Positions 6,765 to 14,270 of a stretch of DNA of 17,654 nt are shown here, in pieces. Numbering within the stretch: the first letter of the stretch is position 1; each line of letters opens with the position of its first letter. Made by a program: the position numbers and the translations under genes. The notes under the pieces were generated by a model that was not told where the DNA came from, did no database searches, and was given only the letters and a program-made list of their open reading frames with translations. Origin of the DNA: an uncultured Butyricicoccus sp. (GTDB lineage: Bacteria; Bacillota; Clostridia; Oscillospirales; Butyricicoccaceae); contig UQVU01000025.1 of assembly GCA_900544475.1 (NCBI GenBank), forward strand, positions 1-17,654. Direction: 5' to 3'.

Positions 6765-7022
6765 TCATTTTATGAGGCTTTCGCGGCGGCGGATCGGAAT
6801 GCTGATCTCCGTGACGTACTGCGAAAACTCCCCGGCTTTCAGCCGTTCCTCACTGATGCCGATGCCGACCTTGCCGAGGAACACCACATCCCGGTTGCGT
6901 CCCTTGACGAGCCGCTGAATGGGCAGCTCCATGTCGGACGGCTCGTACAGCCGCAGCGTACCGACGCTGATGTGGTAGAGCTTTGCGACCGCGCCGATGG
7001 GAAACAGGTCTCCGTGCTTCAT
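6765..7022 (-). pseudogene. internally deleted MerR-type regulator remnant (85 aa)
   Basis: The N-terminus (LFPIGAVAKLYHISVGTLRLYE) is the helix-turn-helix of a MerR-family regulator. Immediately after LYE, where the wing, second DNA-contact region and dimerisation helix should follow, the sequence jumps to DMELPIQRLVKGRNRD. This and VVFLGKVGIGISEERL resemble an effector-binding domain. A second jump at about residue 69 leads to VTEISIPIRRR, which resembles the last strand of such a domain. Normal members are about 250-280 aa, so roughly two thirds is missing, yet the frame stays open. Its ATG overlaps the TGA of the MATE gene (ATGA), so it is translationally coupled. The most likely reading is a decayed regulator of the transporter; a retained mini-protein is possible. 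The effector-domain match is from memory. Confidence 0.7.
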
Positions 7023-8365
7023 GCCATCCGTCCTCTCCTCTCCCGGCGCTCCAGCACCGCAAAGAAAATCACGCACAGAATCGACGACAGCAGCGAGCCG
7101 CACGCCGTTGCGAGTCCCATCGGGTACAGTGTCGCCGGGAACATCATGCTCGTCAGGTACGCGCCCGGCACGCGGACGAAGATGATCGAGCAGATGTTAT
7201 GCACGAACGACAGGATGGACTTGCCGCACGCGCAGAAGTAGCCGCTGAAGCTGAACTGAATGCCCGCAAGCACGCAATCCCAGACGTAGCCGCGAATGTA
7301 CTGACCGCCCGCGATACGCGCCGCACCGTCCGTCGTGAACAGACCGACCACCGGCTCCGCCGCGAACTGAATAACGATGGCAATGACAAACGCCAGTCCG
7401 ACCGCGATGCCGATGGCGTAGCGCAGCGTCTGCACCGCGCGTTCCTTTTTCCCCGCGCCGATGTTCTGTGCACCGAGCGCCGACACGGTGGAGAGCATGG
7501 ACGACGGGATGAGGAACAGGAACGAAATAATTTTCTCGACGATACCGACCGCAGCCGCGTCCGTCAGACCACGCCGGTTCGCAATGATCGTGATGATGAT
7601 GAACGAAACCTGAATGAGGCCGTCCTGGAAAGCCACCGGCAGGCCGATGGAGAAAATACGTGAAATGACAGGCTTATTCGGGCGGAAGTCCGTTTTTCGC
7701 ACCGAAATGCCGCTGTCCTTTCTATGCAGAATGACCCAGAGCGAAATCGCCACGCTGACCGCCTGCGAGAGCGTCGTGCCGAGCGCCGCACCGGCTGGGC
7801 CGAGATGCATCGCACCCATAAAGAGGTAATCGAGCACGATATTCGCCGCGCACGCAACCGCGATGAAGTACATCGGACTTTTCGAGTCACCGAGGCCGCG
7901 GAAAATCGAGCTGATGATGTTGTATGCTGTGATGAACGGGATACCGGCGAAACAGATGGTGAGGTAGGTCACCGTGCCCTCGACCGCCTCCGCCGGGGTC
8001 GAAACCAGACCGACAATCGGACGGACACACATCACCAGTACGCCCGCCAGCACGACCGACAGCGCCATGAACAGCGTCACCGTGTTGCCGATGCAGTGCG
8101 AGGCCTCCTTGCGGCGCTTTGCGCCGACCGCCTGCGCGATGCTGACCGTTGTGCCCATCGCAAGACCCACCAGCATGACCGTCACCATGTGCATGACCTG
8201 TCCGCCGATGGATACCACCGTTGTCGCGGCAACGCCCTCGAACCGGCCGATGATGAACAGGTCGGCCATGCCGTACAGCGTTTGCAGAAAATAGGAAAGC
8301 AGATACGGTATCGAATAGTAAATGATGTTCCGAAATATGTTTCCTGTTGTAAAATCACGTTCCAT
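7019..8365 (-). CDS. MATE family multidrug/sodium (or proton) antiporter
   Basis: This 448-aa integral membrane protein has about 12 predicted membrane segments and the two-lobed MATE fold. Typical features are the start MERDFTTGNIFRNIIYYSIP, QTLYGMADLFIIGRFEG in the first helices, GLAMGTTVSIAQAVGAKRR in the first lobe, and ISSIFRGLGDSKSPMYF before the second lobe. The length is normal for bacterial MATE exporters, which expel cationic drugs or metabolites in exchange for Na+ or H+. The frame is open 61 codons further upstream, but that part overlaps the tcdA terminator and lacks family character, so ATG 8365 is chosen. No ribosome site lies close to it; an AAAGGAGG is at 8419-8426, beyond a hairpin. 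The stop overlaps the start of the MerR remnant by 4 bp. The transported compound is unknown. Confidence 0.9.
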   Translation of the reverse strand: MERDFTTGNIFRNIIYYSIPYLLSYFLQTLYGMADLFIIGRFEGVAATTVVSIGGQVMHMVTVMLVGLAMGTTVSIAQAVGAKRRKEASHCIGNTVTLFMALSVVLAGVLVMCVRPIVGLVSTPAEAVEGTVTYLTICFAGIPFITAYNIISSIFRGLGDSKSPMYFIAVACAANIVLDYLFMGAMHLGPAGAALGTTLSQAVSVAISLWVILHRKDSGISVRKTDFRPNKPVISRIFSIGLPVAFQDGLIQVSFIIITIIANRRGLTDAAAVGIVEKIISFLFLIPSSMLSTVSALGAQNIGAGKKERAVQTLRYAIGIAVGLAFVIAIVIQFAAEPVVGLFTTDGAARIAGGQYIRGYVWDCVLAGIQFSFSGYFCACGKSILSFVHNICSIIFVRVPGAYLTSMMFPATLYPMGLATACGSLLSSILCVIFFAVLERRERRGRMA

Positions 8366-8379
8366 AGGGTAAATTTCGT

Positions 8380-8438
8380 CTGTTCCGCTCGTTTTTTTCT
8401 GTCTGCGGAACAGCTGCGCCTCCTTTGCCTCTATTATA
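8380..8438 (-). promoter_or_regulatory. MATE leader: -10, AAAGGAGG and perfect inverted repeat
   Basis: Read on the reverse strand, a TATAAT (8433-8438) with a poor -35 is followed by AAAGGAGG (8419-8426). A perfect 9-bp inverted repeat then pairs CTGTTCCGC (8413-8405) with GCGGAACAG (8388-8380) around 16 A-rich bases. The repeat lies between the ribosome-site-like motif and the ATG. It could be an operator for a regulator, for example the lost MerR protein, or an mRNA hairpin controlling translation. Confidence 0.45.
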
Positions 8439-8456
8439 AACTCTACGTCAATGCAG

Positions 8457-8492
8457 AAAAAGACGGCCGACAGGTTTTCTCTGCCGACCGTC
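8457..8492 (-). terminator. intrinsic terminator of tcdA
   Basis: On the reverse strand GACGGTCGGCAG (8492-8481) pairs with CTGTCGGCCGTC (8473-8462) over 12 pairs including two wobbles, with a 7-base loop. TTTTTC follows. It lies 15 bases after the tcdA stop. Confidence 0.9.
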
Positions 8493-8507
8493 CCCTGTTT
8501 GCTTTTT

Positions 8508-9272
8508 TCAGTCGTTGTGCACGCCCGAAAGGTCCTTGACGACCTCACCGGCCACGATCAGACCGGCCGCCGCCGGAACGAAAGCCGTGCTGCCCGGCAC
8601 CTGACGGCGCTGCGTGCACTTGCGTGCCGTGCCCGGCGGGCAGATGCAATTCTGACGGCAGCTGCTCGCCATATCGTCGATCGGCGTCATCGCCTGCTCG
8701 CGCGAATAGACCACCTTGAGCTTCTTGATGCCGCGGCGGCGCAGCTCGTAGCGCATGACGCGCGCAAGCGGACAGAACGAGGTCTTATAGATGTCGCTGA
8801 CCTCGAAGGCGGCGGCGTTTAGCTTGTTGCCTGCGCCCATGCAGCTGATGATGGGGGTGCCGGCCTTGTTCGCCTGCTCGACCAGCTCGATTTTGCCCGT
8901 TACCGTGTCGATGGCGTCAACCACGTAGTCATACTGCGTAAAATCGAACTGGGACGCCGTTTCGGGGTTGTAAAACGTCTTGTAAGTGTTGACCACCGCG
9001 TCCGGATTGATGTCGTGGATGCGCTCCGCCGCCACATCGACCTTGTACTTGCCAACCGTGCTGCGCGTGGCGATAATCTGGCGGTTGAGGTTCGTGAGGC
9101 ACACCTTATCGTCGTCGATGAGGTCGAGCGTGCCCACGCCGCTTCGCGCGAGCGCCTCCACCGTGTAGCCGCCGACGCCGCCGATGCCGAACACCGCAAC
9201 GCGCGCGCCGTACAGCTTTTCCATGCCGTCATGACCCAGCAGCAGTTCTGTTCTCGAAAACTGGTTTAACAC
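8508..9272 (-). CDS. tcdA: tRNA threonylcarbamoyladenosine dehydratase
   Basis: This 254-aa E1/ThiF-fold protein matches the TcdA (CsdL) family. It uses ATP to cyclise t6A at position 37 of ANN-decoding tRNAs into ct6A. Visible marks are the Rossmann nucleotide loop GIGGVGGYTVEAL (29-41), LIDDDKVCLTNLNRQ (51-65), the DAIDTVTGK segment (about 119-127), FCPLARVMRYELRRRGI, and a cysteine cluster SCRQNCICPPGTARKC near the C-terminus. The length is usual. It starts with GTG at 9272 behind AAGGAG, ten bases upstream. It is a single-gene unit with its own promoter and terminator. Other ThiF-like activators (ThiF, MoeB) are less likely because no thiamine or molybdopterin genes are near and the RRRGI/SREQ layout fits TcdA. 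Confidence 0.93.
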   Translation of the reverse strand: MLNQFSRTELLLGHDGMEKLYGARVAVFGIGGVGGYTVEALARSGVGTLDLIDDDKVCLTNLNRQIIATRSTVGKYKVDVAAERIHDINPDAVVNTYKTFYNPETASQFDFTQYDYVVDAIDTVTGKIELVEQANKAGTPIISCMGAGNKLNAAAFEVSDIYKTSFCPLARVMRYELRRRGIKKLKVVYSREQAMTPIDDMASSCRQNCICPPGTARKCTQRRQVPGSTAFVPAAAGLIVAGEVVKDLSGVHND

Positions 9273-9313
9273 GTATTTCTTACTCCTTATCGTCCGTATT
9301 TCATACTGATATA

Positions 9314-9342
9314 AGTTTACACAGCTTTTCAGAGTATGTCAA
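9314..9342 (-). promoter_or_regulatory. tcdA promoter
   Basis: On the reverse strand a consensus -35 TTGACA (9337-9342), a 17-base spacer and TAAACT (9314-9319) lie 42 bases before the tcdA GTG. Repeat copy 4 begins 21 bases further upstream and leaves the promoter intact. Confidence 0.65.
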
Positions 9343-9363
9343 TAGGATTTCTGTAAATGTAAA

Positions 9364-9524
9364 GGCAATACCGCATAATTGGACAAGAGCGATTTGCGAG
9401 TAAATTTTGCGTACTGACGAGGCGCGGTTTTGCGGTAATACTTGACGTATTACCGTGAAATCGTAACAAAGTCAGGGCACAAAATTTCCGCAAAGCGCCG
9501 CAGCTTTAATTGTGCGGTGTTGCC
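9364..9524 (+). repeat. MITE-like 161-bp repeat, copy 4 (complete)
   Basis: This complete copy matches copy 3 at 160 of 161 positions; the one difference is T at 9464. It has the same terminal inverted repeats and the same central hairpin (9434-9441 with 9447-9454). It lies exactly between the argF terminator and the tcdA promoter, interrupting neither. Confidence 0.93.
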
Positions 9525-9529
9525 TAAGG

Positions 9530-9563
9530 AAAAACGCCCGCGGCATTTTTCGTCCGCAGGCGT
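9530..9563 (-). terminator. terminator of the arginine operon (after argF)
   Basis: On the reverse strand ACGCCTGCGG (9563-9554) pairs with CCGCGGGCGT (9543-9534) with one wobble. TTTTTCC follows. It lies 11 bases after the argF stop and marks the operon's 3' end. Confidence 0.88.
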
Positions 9564-9574
9564 TATTTTCGGTT

Positions 9575-10489
9575 TTATTCCTCGATGCTGCCCATCAGCG
9601 TGACCATGACGGCCTTCTGTGCGTGCAGGCGGTTTTCTGCTTCCTCGAAAATTTCGTTTGCGTGCTCCTCGAACACCTTGGTGGTGATCTCCTGCTCGCG
9701 GTATGCCGGCAGACAGTGCTGCACCATGCAGCCCGGCTTTGCAGCGGCGAGCAGCTCGTCATTAACCTGATAGCCCTGGAACGCCTTCATGCGGATTTCC
9801 TTCTCGGCTTCCTGGCCCATAGACGCCCAGGTGTCGGTGATAACGACGTCTGCGTTCTCCGCGGCCTTCATCGGGTCGTCGGTGATGAAGAAGTTCGGGT
9901 TCGGCTCTGCGAATGCCATGACCTCTGCGTCCGGACGGTAGTCAACCGGCGTTGCGATGGAAACCTTCATGCCGGTCTTGAGACCGCCGACGATCAGCGA
10001 GTTTGCCATGTTGTTACCGTCGCCGATGTAGCACATCTTGAGGCCCTCAAGAACCGCGAACTTCTCGCGAATGGTCATAAGGTCGGCCAGAACCTGGCAC
10101 GGATGGCAGAAGTCGGTCAGACCGTTGATGATCGGAATGGAGCCGTACTCCGCCAGATCCTCTACTTCCTTCTGCGCGTAGGTGCGGATCATGATGCCGT
10201 CCAGATAGCGGCTCAGAACGCGGGCGGTATCCTGTACCGGCTCGCCGCGGCCGATCTGAAGGTCACGGTTGGACAGGAACAGCGCCTGACCGCCCAGCTG
10301 GTACATGCCGGTCTCGAAGGAAACGCGGGTACGGGTGGAGGACTTCTGGAAAATCATGCCGAGGCTCTTGCCTTCGAGATGACGGTGGGAGATGTTGTGC
10401 TTCTTTTCATACTTGAGCTGATCCGCCAGATCGAGCAGACCGATGATCTCTTCCGTCGAGCAGTCCAGCAACTTGAGTAAATGCTTCAT
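9575..10489 (-). CDS. argF: ornithine carbamoyltransferase
   Basis: This 304-aa cytoplasmic enzyme joins carbamoyl phosphate and ornithine to give citrulline. The carbamoyl-phosphate loop STRTR is at 51-55 (in FQKSSTRTRVSFE), HPCQ at 129-132, the ornithine-side DTWASMG at 219-225, and HCLPAYR at 258-264. All key residues are present and the length is standard. SMG rather than a substituted motif, plus the arg context, favours ornithine over putrescine or acetylornithine as substrate. The start has AAGGTG, eight bases upstream. It is the last gene of the operon, 139 bases after argD across a pair of hairpin repeats, and is followed by a terminator. Confidence 0.97.
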   Translation of the reverse strand: MKHLLKLLDCSTEEIIGLLDLADQLKYEKKHNISHRHLEGKSLGMIFQKSSTRTRVSFETGMYQLGGQALFLSNRDLQIGRGEPVQDTARVLSRYLDGIMIRTYAQKEVEDLAEYGSIPIINGLTDFCHPCQVLADLMTIREKFAVLEGLKMCYIGDGNNMANSLIVGGLKTGMKVSIATPVDYRPDAEVMAFAEPNPNFFITDDPMKAAENADVVITDTWASMGQEAEKEIRMKAFQGYQVNDELLAAAKPGCMVQHCLPAYREQEITTKVFEEHANEIFEEAENRLHAQKAVMVTLMGSIEE

Positions 10490-10531
10490 TGTAAAAACAC
10501 CTTTCTATCAGGGTGGAGGTTGATTACTATC

Positions 10532-10613
10532 GTAGGGCGGGCTGCTCTCAGCCCGCCGCATGAAACGGTATGCAGAAGATTTACAGCTGCGGGGTGAGGG
10601 CACCCCGCCCTAC
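10532..10613. repeat. two inverted GTAGGGCGG hairpin repeats between argD and argF
   Basis: The first unit (10532-10557) has a perfect 9-bp stem, GGCGGGCTG with CAGCCCGCC, around CTCT. The second unit (10589-10613) has a perfect 8-bp stem, GCGGGGTG with CACCCCGC, around AGGG, and is inverted. Their outer GTAGGGCGGG arms (10532-10541 and 10604-10613) can also pair with each other, giving an alternative long hairpin. Confidence 0.8.
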
Positions 10614-10628
10614 TGATTTTATCTTTTG

Positions 10629-11810
<1,182 letters not shown>

Positions 11811-11868
11811 TGGTTTTCGCCCTTTTCGTTGGAAATCTGCGAAATCAGCCCATGAAATTCAATGCTGA

Positions 11869-12762
11869 TTACTGAAACATCGTGCCTGCGCCGACCTTGG
11901 AGAGCAGCTCGATGAGGATGGAGTGCTTGACGCGTCCATCGAGAATGGTCGCGCGTTCAACGCCCTTGCGGACCGCCTCAACGCAGCAGTCCACCTTCGG
12001 GATCATGCCGCCCTTGATGACGCCGTCGCGCACGAGCTTGGGCACCTCGGAGACCTTGAGGCGGTGCAGAACGCTGTTCTCGTCGTTGACGTCGAGCATC
12101 AGACCACGCACATCGGTCAGTAGAATGAGCTTCTTTGCGCCGAGCGCAACCGCCAGCTTGCTTGCGGCGGTGTCGGCGTTGATGTTGTAGTTGGTTTCGT
12201 CATCGATGCCCTGCGCAACGGTCGAAACGACCGGGATGTAACCCTGCTGGAGAACGTCGATGACCGGCGCCGGATCAACGTCAACGATGTCGCCGACGTA
12301 GCCGTAATCCGTGCCCGCGCGGTCGGTCAAGCGCTTCGCCTGAAACAGGCCGCCGTCCATGCCGCCGAGACCGATGCCGCGGCCGCCCGCCTTTTCGAGC
12401 AGGGTGACGAGGTCCTTGTTGACCTTGCCGCACAGCACCATCTGAACAATATCCATCGTTTCGCGGTCGGTGTAGCGCAGACCGTTGACGAACTTGCTCT
12501 CCTTGCCGATTTTTTTCAGCATATCGTTGATCTCCGGACCGCCGCCGTGGACGATAACGACCTTGACACCGACCAGATTGAGCAGAACGAGGTCGTGAAT
12601 GACCGCGTCCTTCAGCTCGTCGTTGATCATCGCGTTGCCGCCGTACTTGACGACAACCGTCTGACCGTAGTATTCCTGAATGTACGGAAGCGCCTCAACC
12701 AGAATGTTGGCTTTCAGCTCCGCATCCATATTCGTCTCCTGATTTACAATAGGAGTATCCAT
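11869..12762 (-). CDS. argB: acetylglutamate kinase
   Basis: This 297-aa amino-acid kinase phosphorylates N-acetylglutamate with ATP. VVVKYGGNAM (36-45) carries the catalytic lysine K39, and VHGGGPEIND (71-80) is the phosphate-binding glycine loop. GLRYTD (94-99), NINADTAASKLA and IKGGMIPKV follow. Two starts compete. ATG 12762 has AAGGA ten bases upstream. ATG 12729, eleven codons later, has a better AGGAG six bases upstream and gives 286 aa. I list the longer form, but the shorter may be the main product. An N-terminal helix before the kinase core is typical of arginine-inhibited enzymes, so feedback control is possible. It follows argJ after a 280-bp repeat-rich spacer. Confidence 0.95.
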   Translation of the reverse strand: MDTPIVNQETNMDAELKANILVEALPYIQEYYGQTVVVKYGGNAMINDELKDAVIHDLVLLNLVGVKVVIVHGGGPEINDMLKKIGKESKFVNGLRYTDRETMDIVQMVLCGKVNKDLVTLLEKAGGRGIGLGGMDGGLFQAKRLTDRAGTDYGYVGDIVDVDPAPVIDVLQQGYIPVVSTVAQGIDDETNYNINADTAASKLAVALGAKKLILLTDVRGLMLDVNDENSVLHRLKVSEVPKLVRDGVIKGGMIPKVDCCVEAVRKGVERATILDGRVKHSILIELLSKVGAGTMFQ

Positions 12763-12874
12763 AGTTATTCGTTCCTTTTCGGAAGTATTTTGTTGTATAT
12801 TACCGTGTTTGTCGGTTAATTCCGCGTCATTGCGTCATCGAAATGTATTATTTCGCGAAGCCATCCGCACCTGT

Positions 12875-12900
12875 GGCGGGGTGAGGGCACCCCGCCCTAC
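12875..12900 (-). repeat. GTAGGGCGG hairpin repeat between argJ and argB
   Basis: A perfect 9-bp stem pairs GGCGGGGTG (12875-12883) with CACCCCGCC (12888-12896) around AGGG. CTAC completes the family edge (GTAGGGCGG on the reverse strand). It is nearly identical to the second unit in the argD-argF spacer. Confidence 0.8.
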
Positions 12901-12942
12901 GGTAACAATTTTATATAAATCCAGACAAAATCCTGCTCTCCC

Positions 12943-13047
12943 CTTGAGCAAGTATGCTTTCGTCTGTCAAGGCACTCCTGACTGCCGCGTACAAAGGTAC
13001 GCAAAGGAGGGAGTAACGCAGACAGGCGGAAGCAGACGCCGCTCAAG
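12943..13047. repeat. 105-bp imperfect palindrome overlapping the argJ stop
   Basis: Outer arms pair CTTGAGC (12943-12949) with GCTCAAG (13041-13047). The next arms pair GCTTTCGTCTGTC (12956-12968) with GACAGGCGGAAGC (13021-13033), differing at two places. Inside, ACTCC faces GGAGT, and a tip hairpin pairs GCGTAC with GTACGC around AAAG. The palindrome includes the last bases of argJ. No T-run follows in the argJ direction, so it looks like an RNA-stabilising or processing structure, or a mobile repeat, and not a terminator. Confidence 0.7.
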
Positions 13048-14251
13048 TTCGGTAGTCGCCGTTGATTTTGACGTAATCATACGTCAGGTCGCAGCCCCAG
13101 GCGGTTGCGTGGTGCTCGCCTTCGTGAACGTCGATCTGAATGGTGACTTCGTTTGCGGTGAGAACCTTCTTGGCCAGTTCTTCATCGAAATCAAGCGCTG
13201 CGCCCTTGTCGCAGACAGCGACAGAGCCAGCTTCGGACGCGAAGGAAACCGCTACATATTCCGGGCGGAAGGGCGCCTTGGAGTAACCCATCGCGCAGAG
13301 CACGCGGCCCCAGTTTGCGTCCGCGCCGAACATCGCTGCCTTGACGAGGTTGGAGCCGACGACGGCCTTGGCCAGACGCTCGGCGGCTTCCTCGCTGCGG
13401 GAATTCTTGACGGTGCAGGTCACGAGCTTGGTCGCGCCCTCGCCGTCGGCAGCGATCTGACGCGCGAGGCGGGTATTGATCTCGTTCAGCGCCTTGCAGA
13501 ACGCCTGATAATCCTCGTTCTGCCAGTCGATCAGCTCGTTGCCAGCCAGGCCGTTCGCGAGAACGACGCACATATCGTTCGTCGAGGTATCGCCGTCAAC
13601 CGTTACGCGGTTGTAGGTCTTTTTGACGTTCTCCTGAAGCGCGTCGGTCAGCATTTCGTGCGAAATCGCGCAGTCGGTGGTGATGAAGGAGAGCATGGTG
13701 CCCATGTTCGGATGAATCATGCCGCTGCCCTTGCAGATGCCGCCGATACGGCAGGTCTTGCCGCCGACCGTGAACTCGACCGCCGCCGTCTTGGGACGGG
13801 TGTCGGTGGTCATGATGGCGCGGTTCGCCTTTTCGGAAGCGTCGTCCTCAAGAACGATTTCCGGCAGGTGCTCCTCGATGCACTCGATGTTGATGCGCTG
13901 GCCGATAACACCGGTGGACGCTACCGCAACGTCCTCCTCCTCGACGCCGAGGAAGGAAGCCGCCGCCTTCGCCATGCGGCGTGCGTTCTCCATGCCGTCC
14001 GGTGCGCAGGCATTCGCGTTGCCGGAGTTCGCGACGATAGCGCGTGCTACGCCGTTTTCCAGGTGCTCCATGGTGACATAGACCGGAGCCGCCTTGACGC
14101 GGTTCATGGTGTAGGTCGCCGCCGCGTTGCACTCGCACTCGCTGAAAATGATTGCGGTATCATCGTTCGTGCGGCTCGCCTTGATGCCGCAGCGCACACT
14201 GCCCGCCTTGAAACCCTTTGCGGCACAGACGCCGCCTTCGATAATCTTCAT
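13043..14251 (-). CDS. argJ: bifunctional glutamate N-acetyltransferase / ornithine acetyltransferase
   Basis: This 402-aa ArgJ precursor transfers the acetyl group from N-acetylornithine to glutamate. In bifunctional forms it also makes N-acetylglutamate from acetyl-CoA. The self-cleavage and nucleophile site is T185 in GMIHPNMGTMLSF (177-189), so alpha and beta chains of about 184 and 218 aa are expected. CKGSGMIHP, TVDGDTSTND (about 217-226) and FGADANWGRVL are conserved. No argA or argE is in the window, consistent with the cyclic pathway that ArgJ supports. The ribosome site AGGAG is seven bases before the ATG. It lies 19 bases after argC. Its stop codon lies inside a large palindrome. 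Confidence 0.96.
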   Translation of the reverse strand: MKIIEGGVCAAKGFKAGSVRCGIKASRTNDDTAIIFSECECNAAATYTMNRVKAAPVYVTMEHLENGVARAIVANSGNANACAPDGMENARRMAKAAASFLGVEEEDVAVASTGVIGQRINIECIEEHLPEIVLEDDASEKANRAIMTTDTRPKTAAVEFTVGGKTCRIGGICKGSGMIHPNMGTMLSFITTDCAISHEMLTDALQENVKKTYNRVTVDGDTSTNDMCVVLANGLAGNELIDWQNEDYQAFCKALNEINTRLARQIAADGEGATKLVTCTVKNSRSEEAAERLAKAVVGSNLVKAAMFGADANWGRVLCAMGYSKAPFRPEYVAVSFASEAGSVAVCDKGAALDFDEELAKKVLTANEVTIQIDVHEGEHHATAWGCDLTYDYVKINGDYRT

Positions 14252-14270
14252 AATATCTCTCCTGCTGAAA

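Noticed and set aside
8366..8548. N-terminal extension of the MATE protein to codon 8548
   Set aside because: The extra 61 codons overlap the tcdA terminator and the predicted promoter region, and they lack MATE character. The family's usual start motif is at 8365.
9512..10480. 322-codon forward open frame opposite argF, beginning in repeat copy 4
   Set aside because: It lies antisense to a complete ArgF and has shadow-like composition. Its first codons come from the end of the non-coding repeat and the argF terminator.
13021..13047. Terminator of argJ
   Set aside because: The large stem is not followed by a T-tract in the operon direction, and argB downstream has no convincing promoter of its own, so termination is unlikely.
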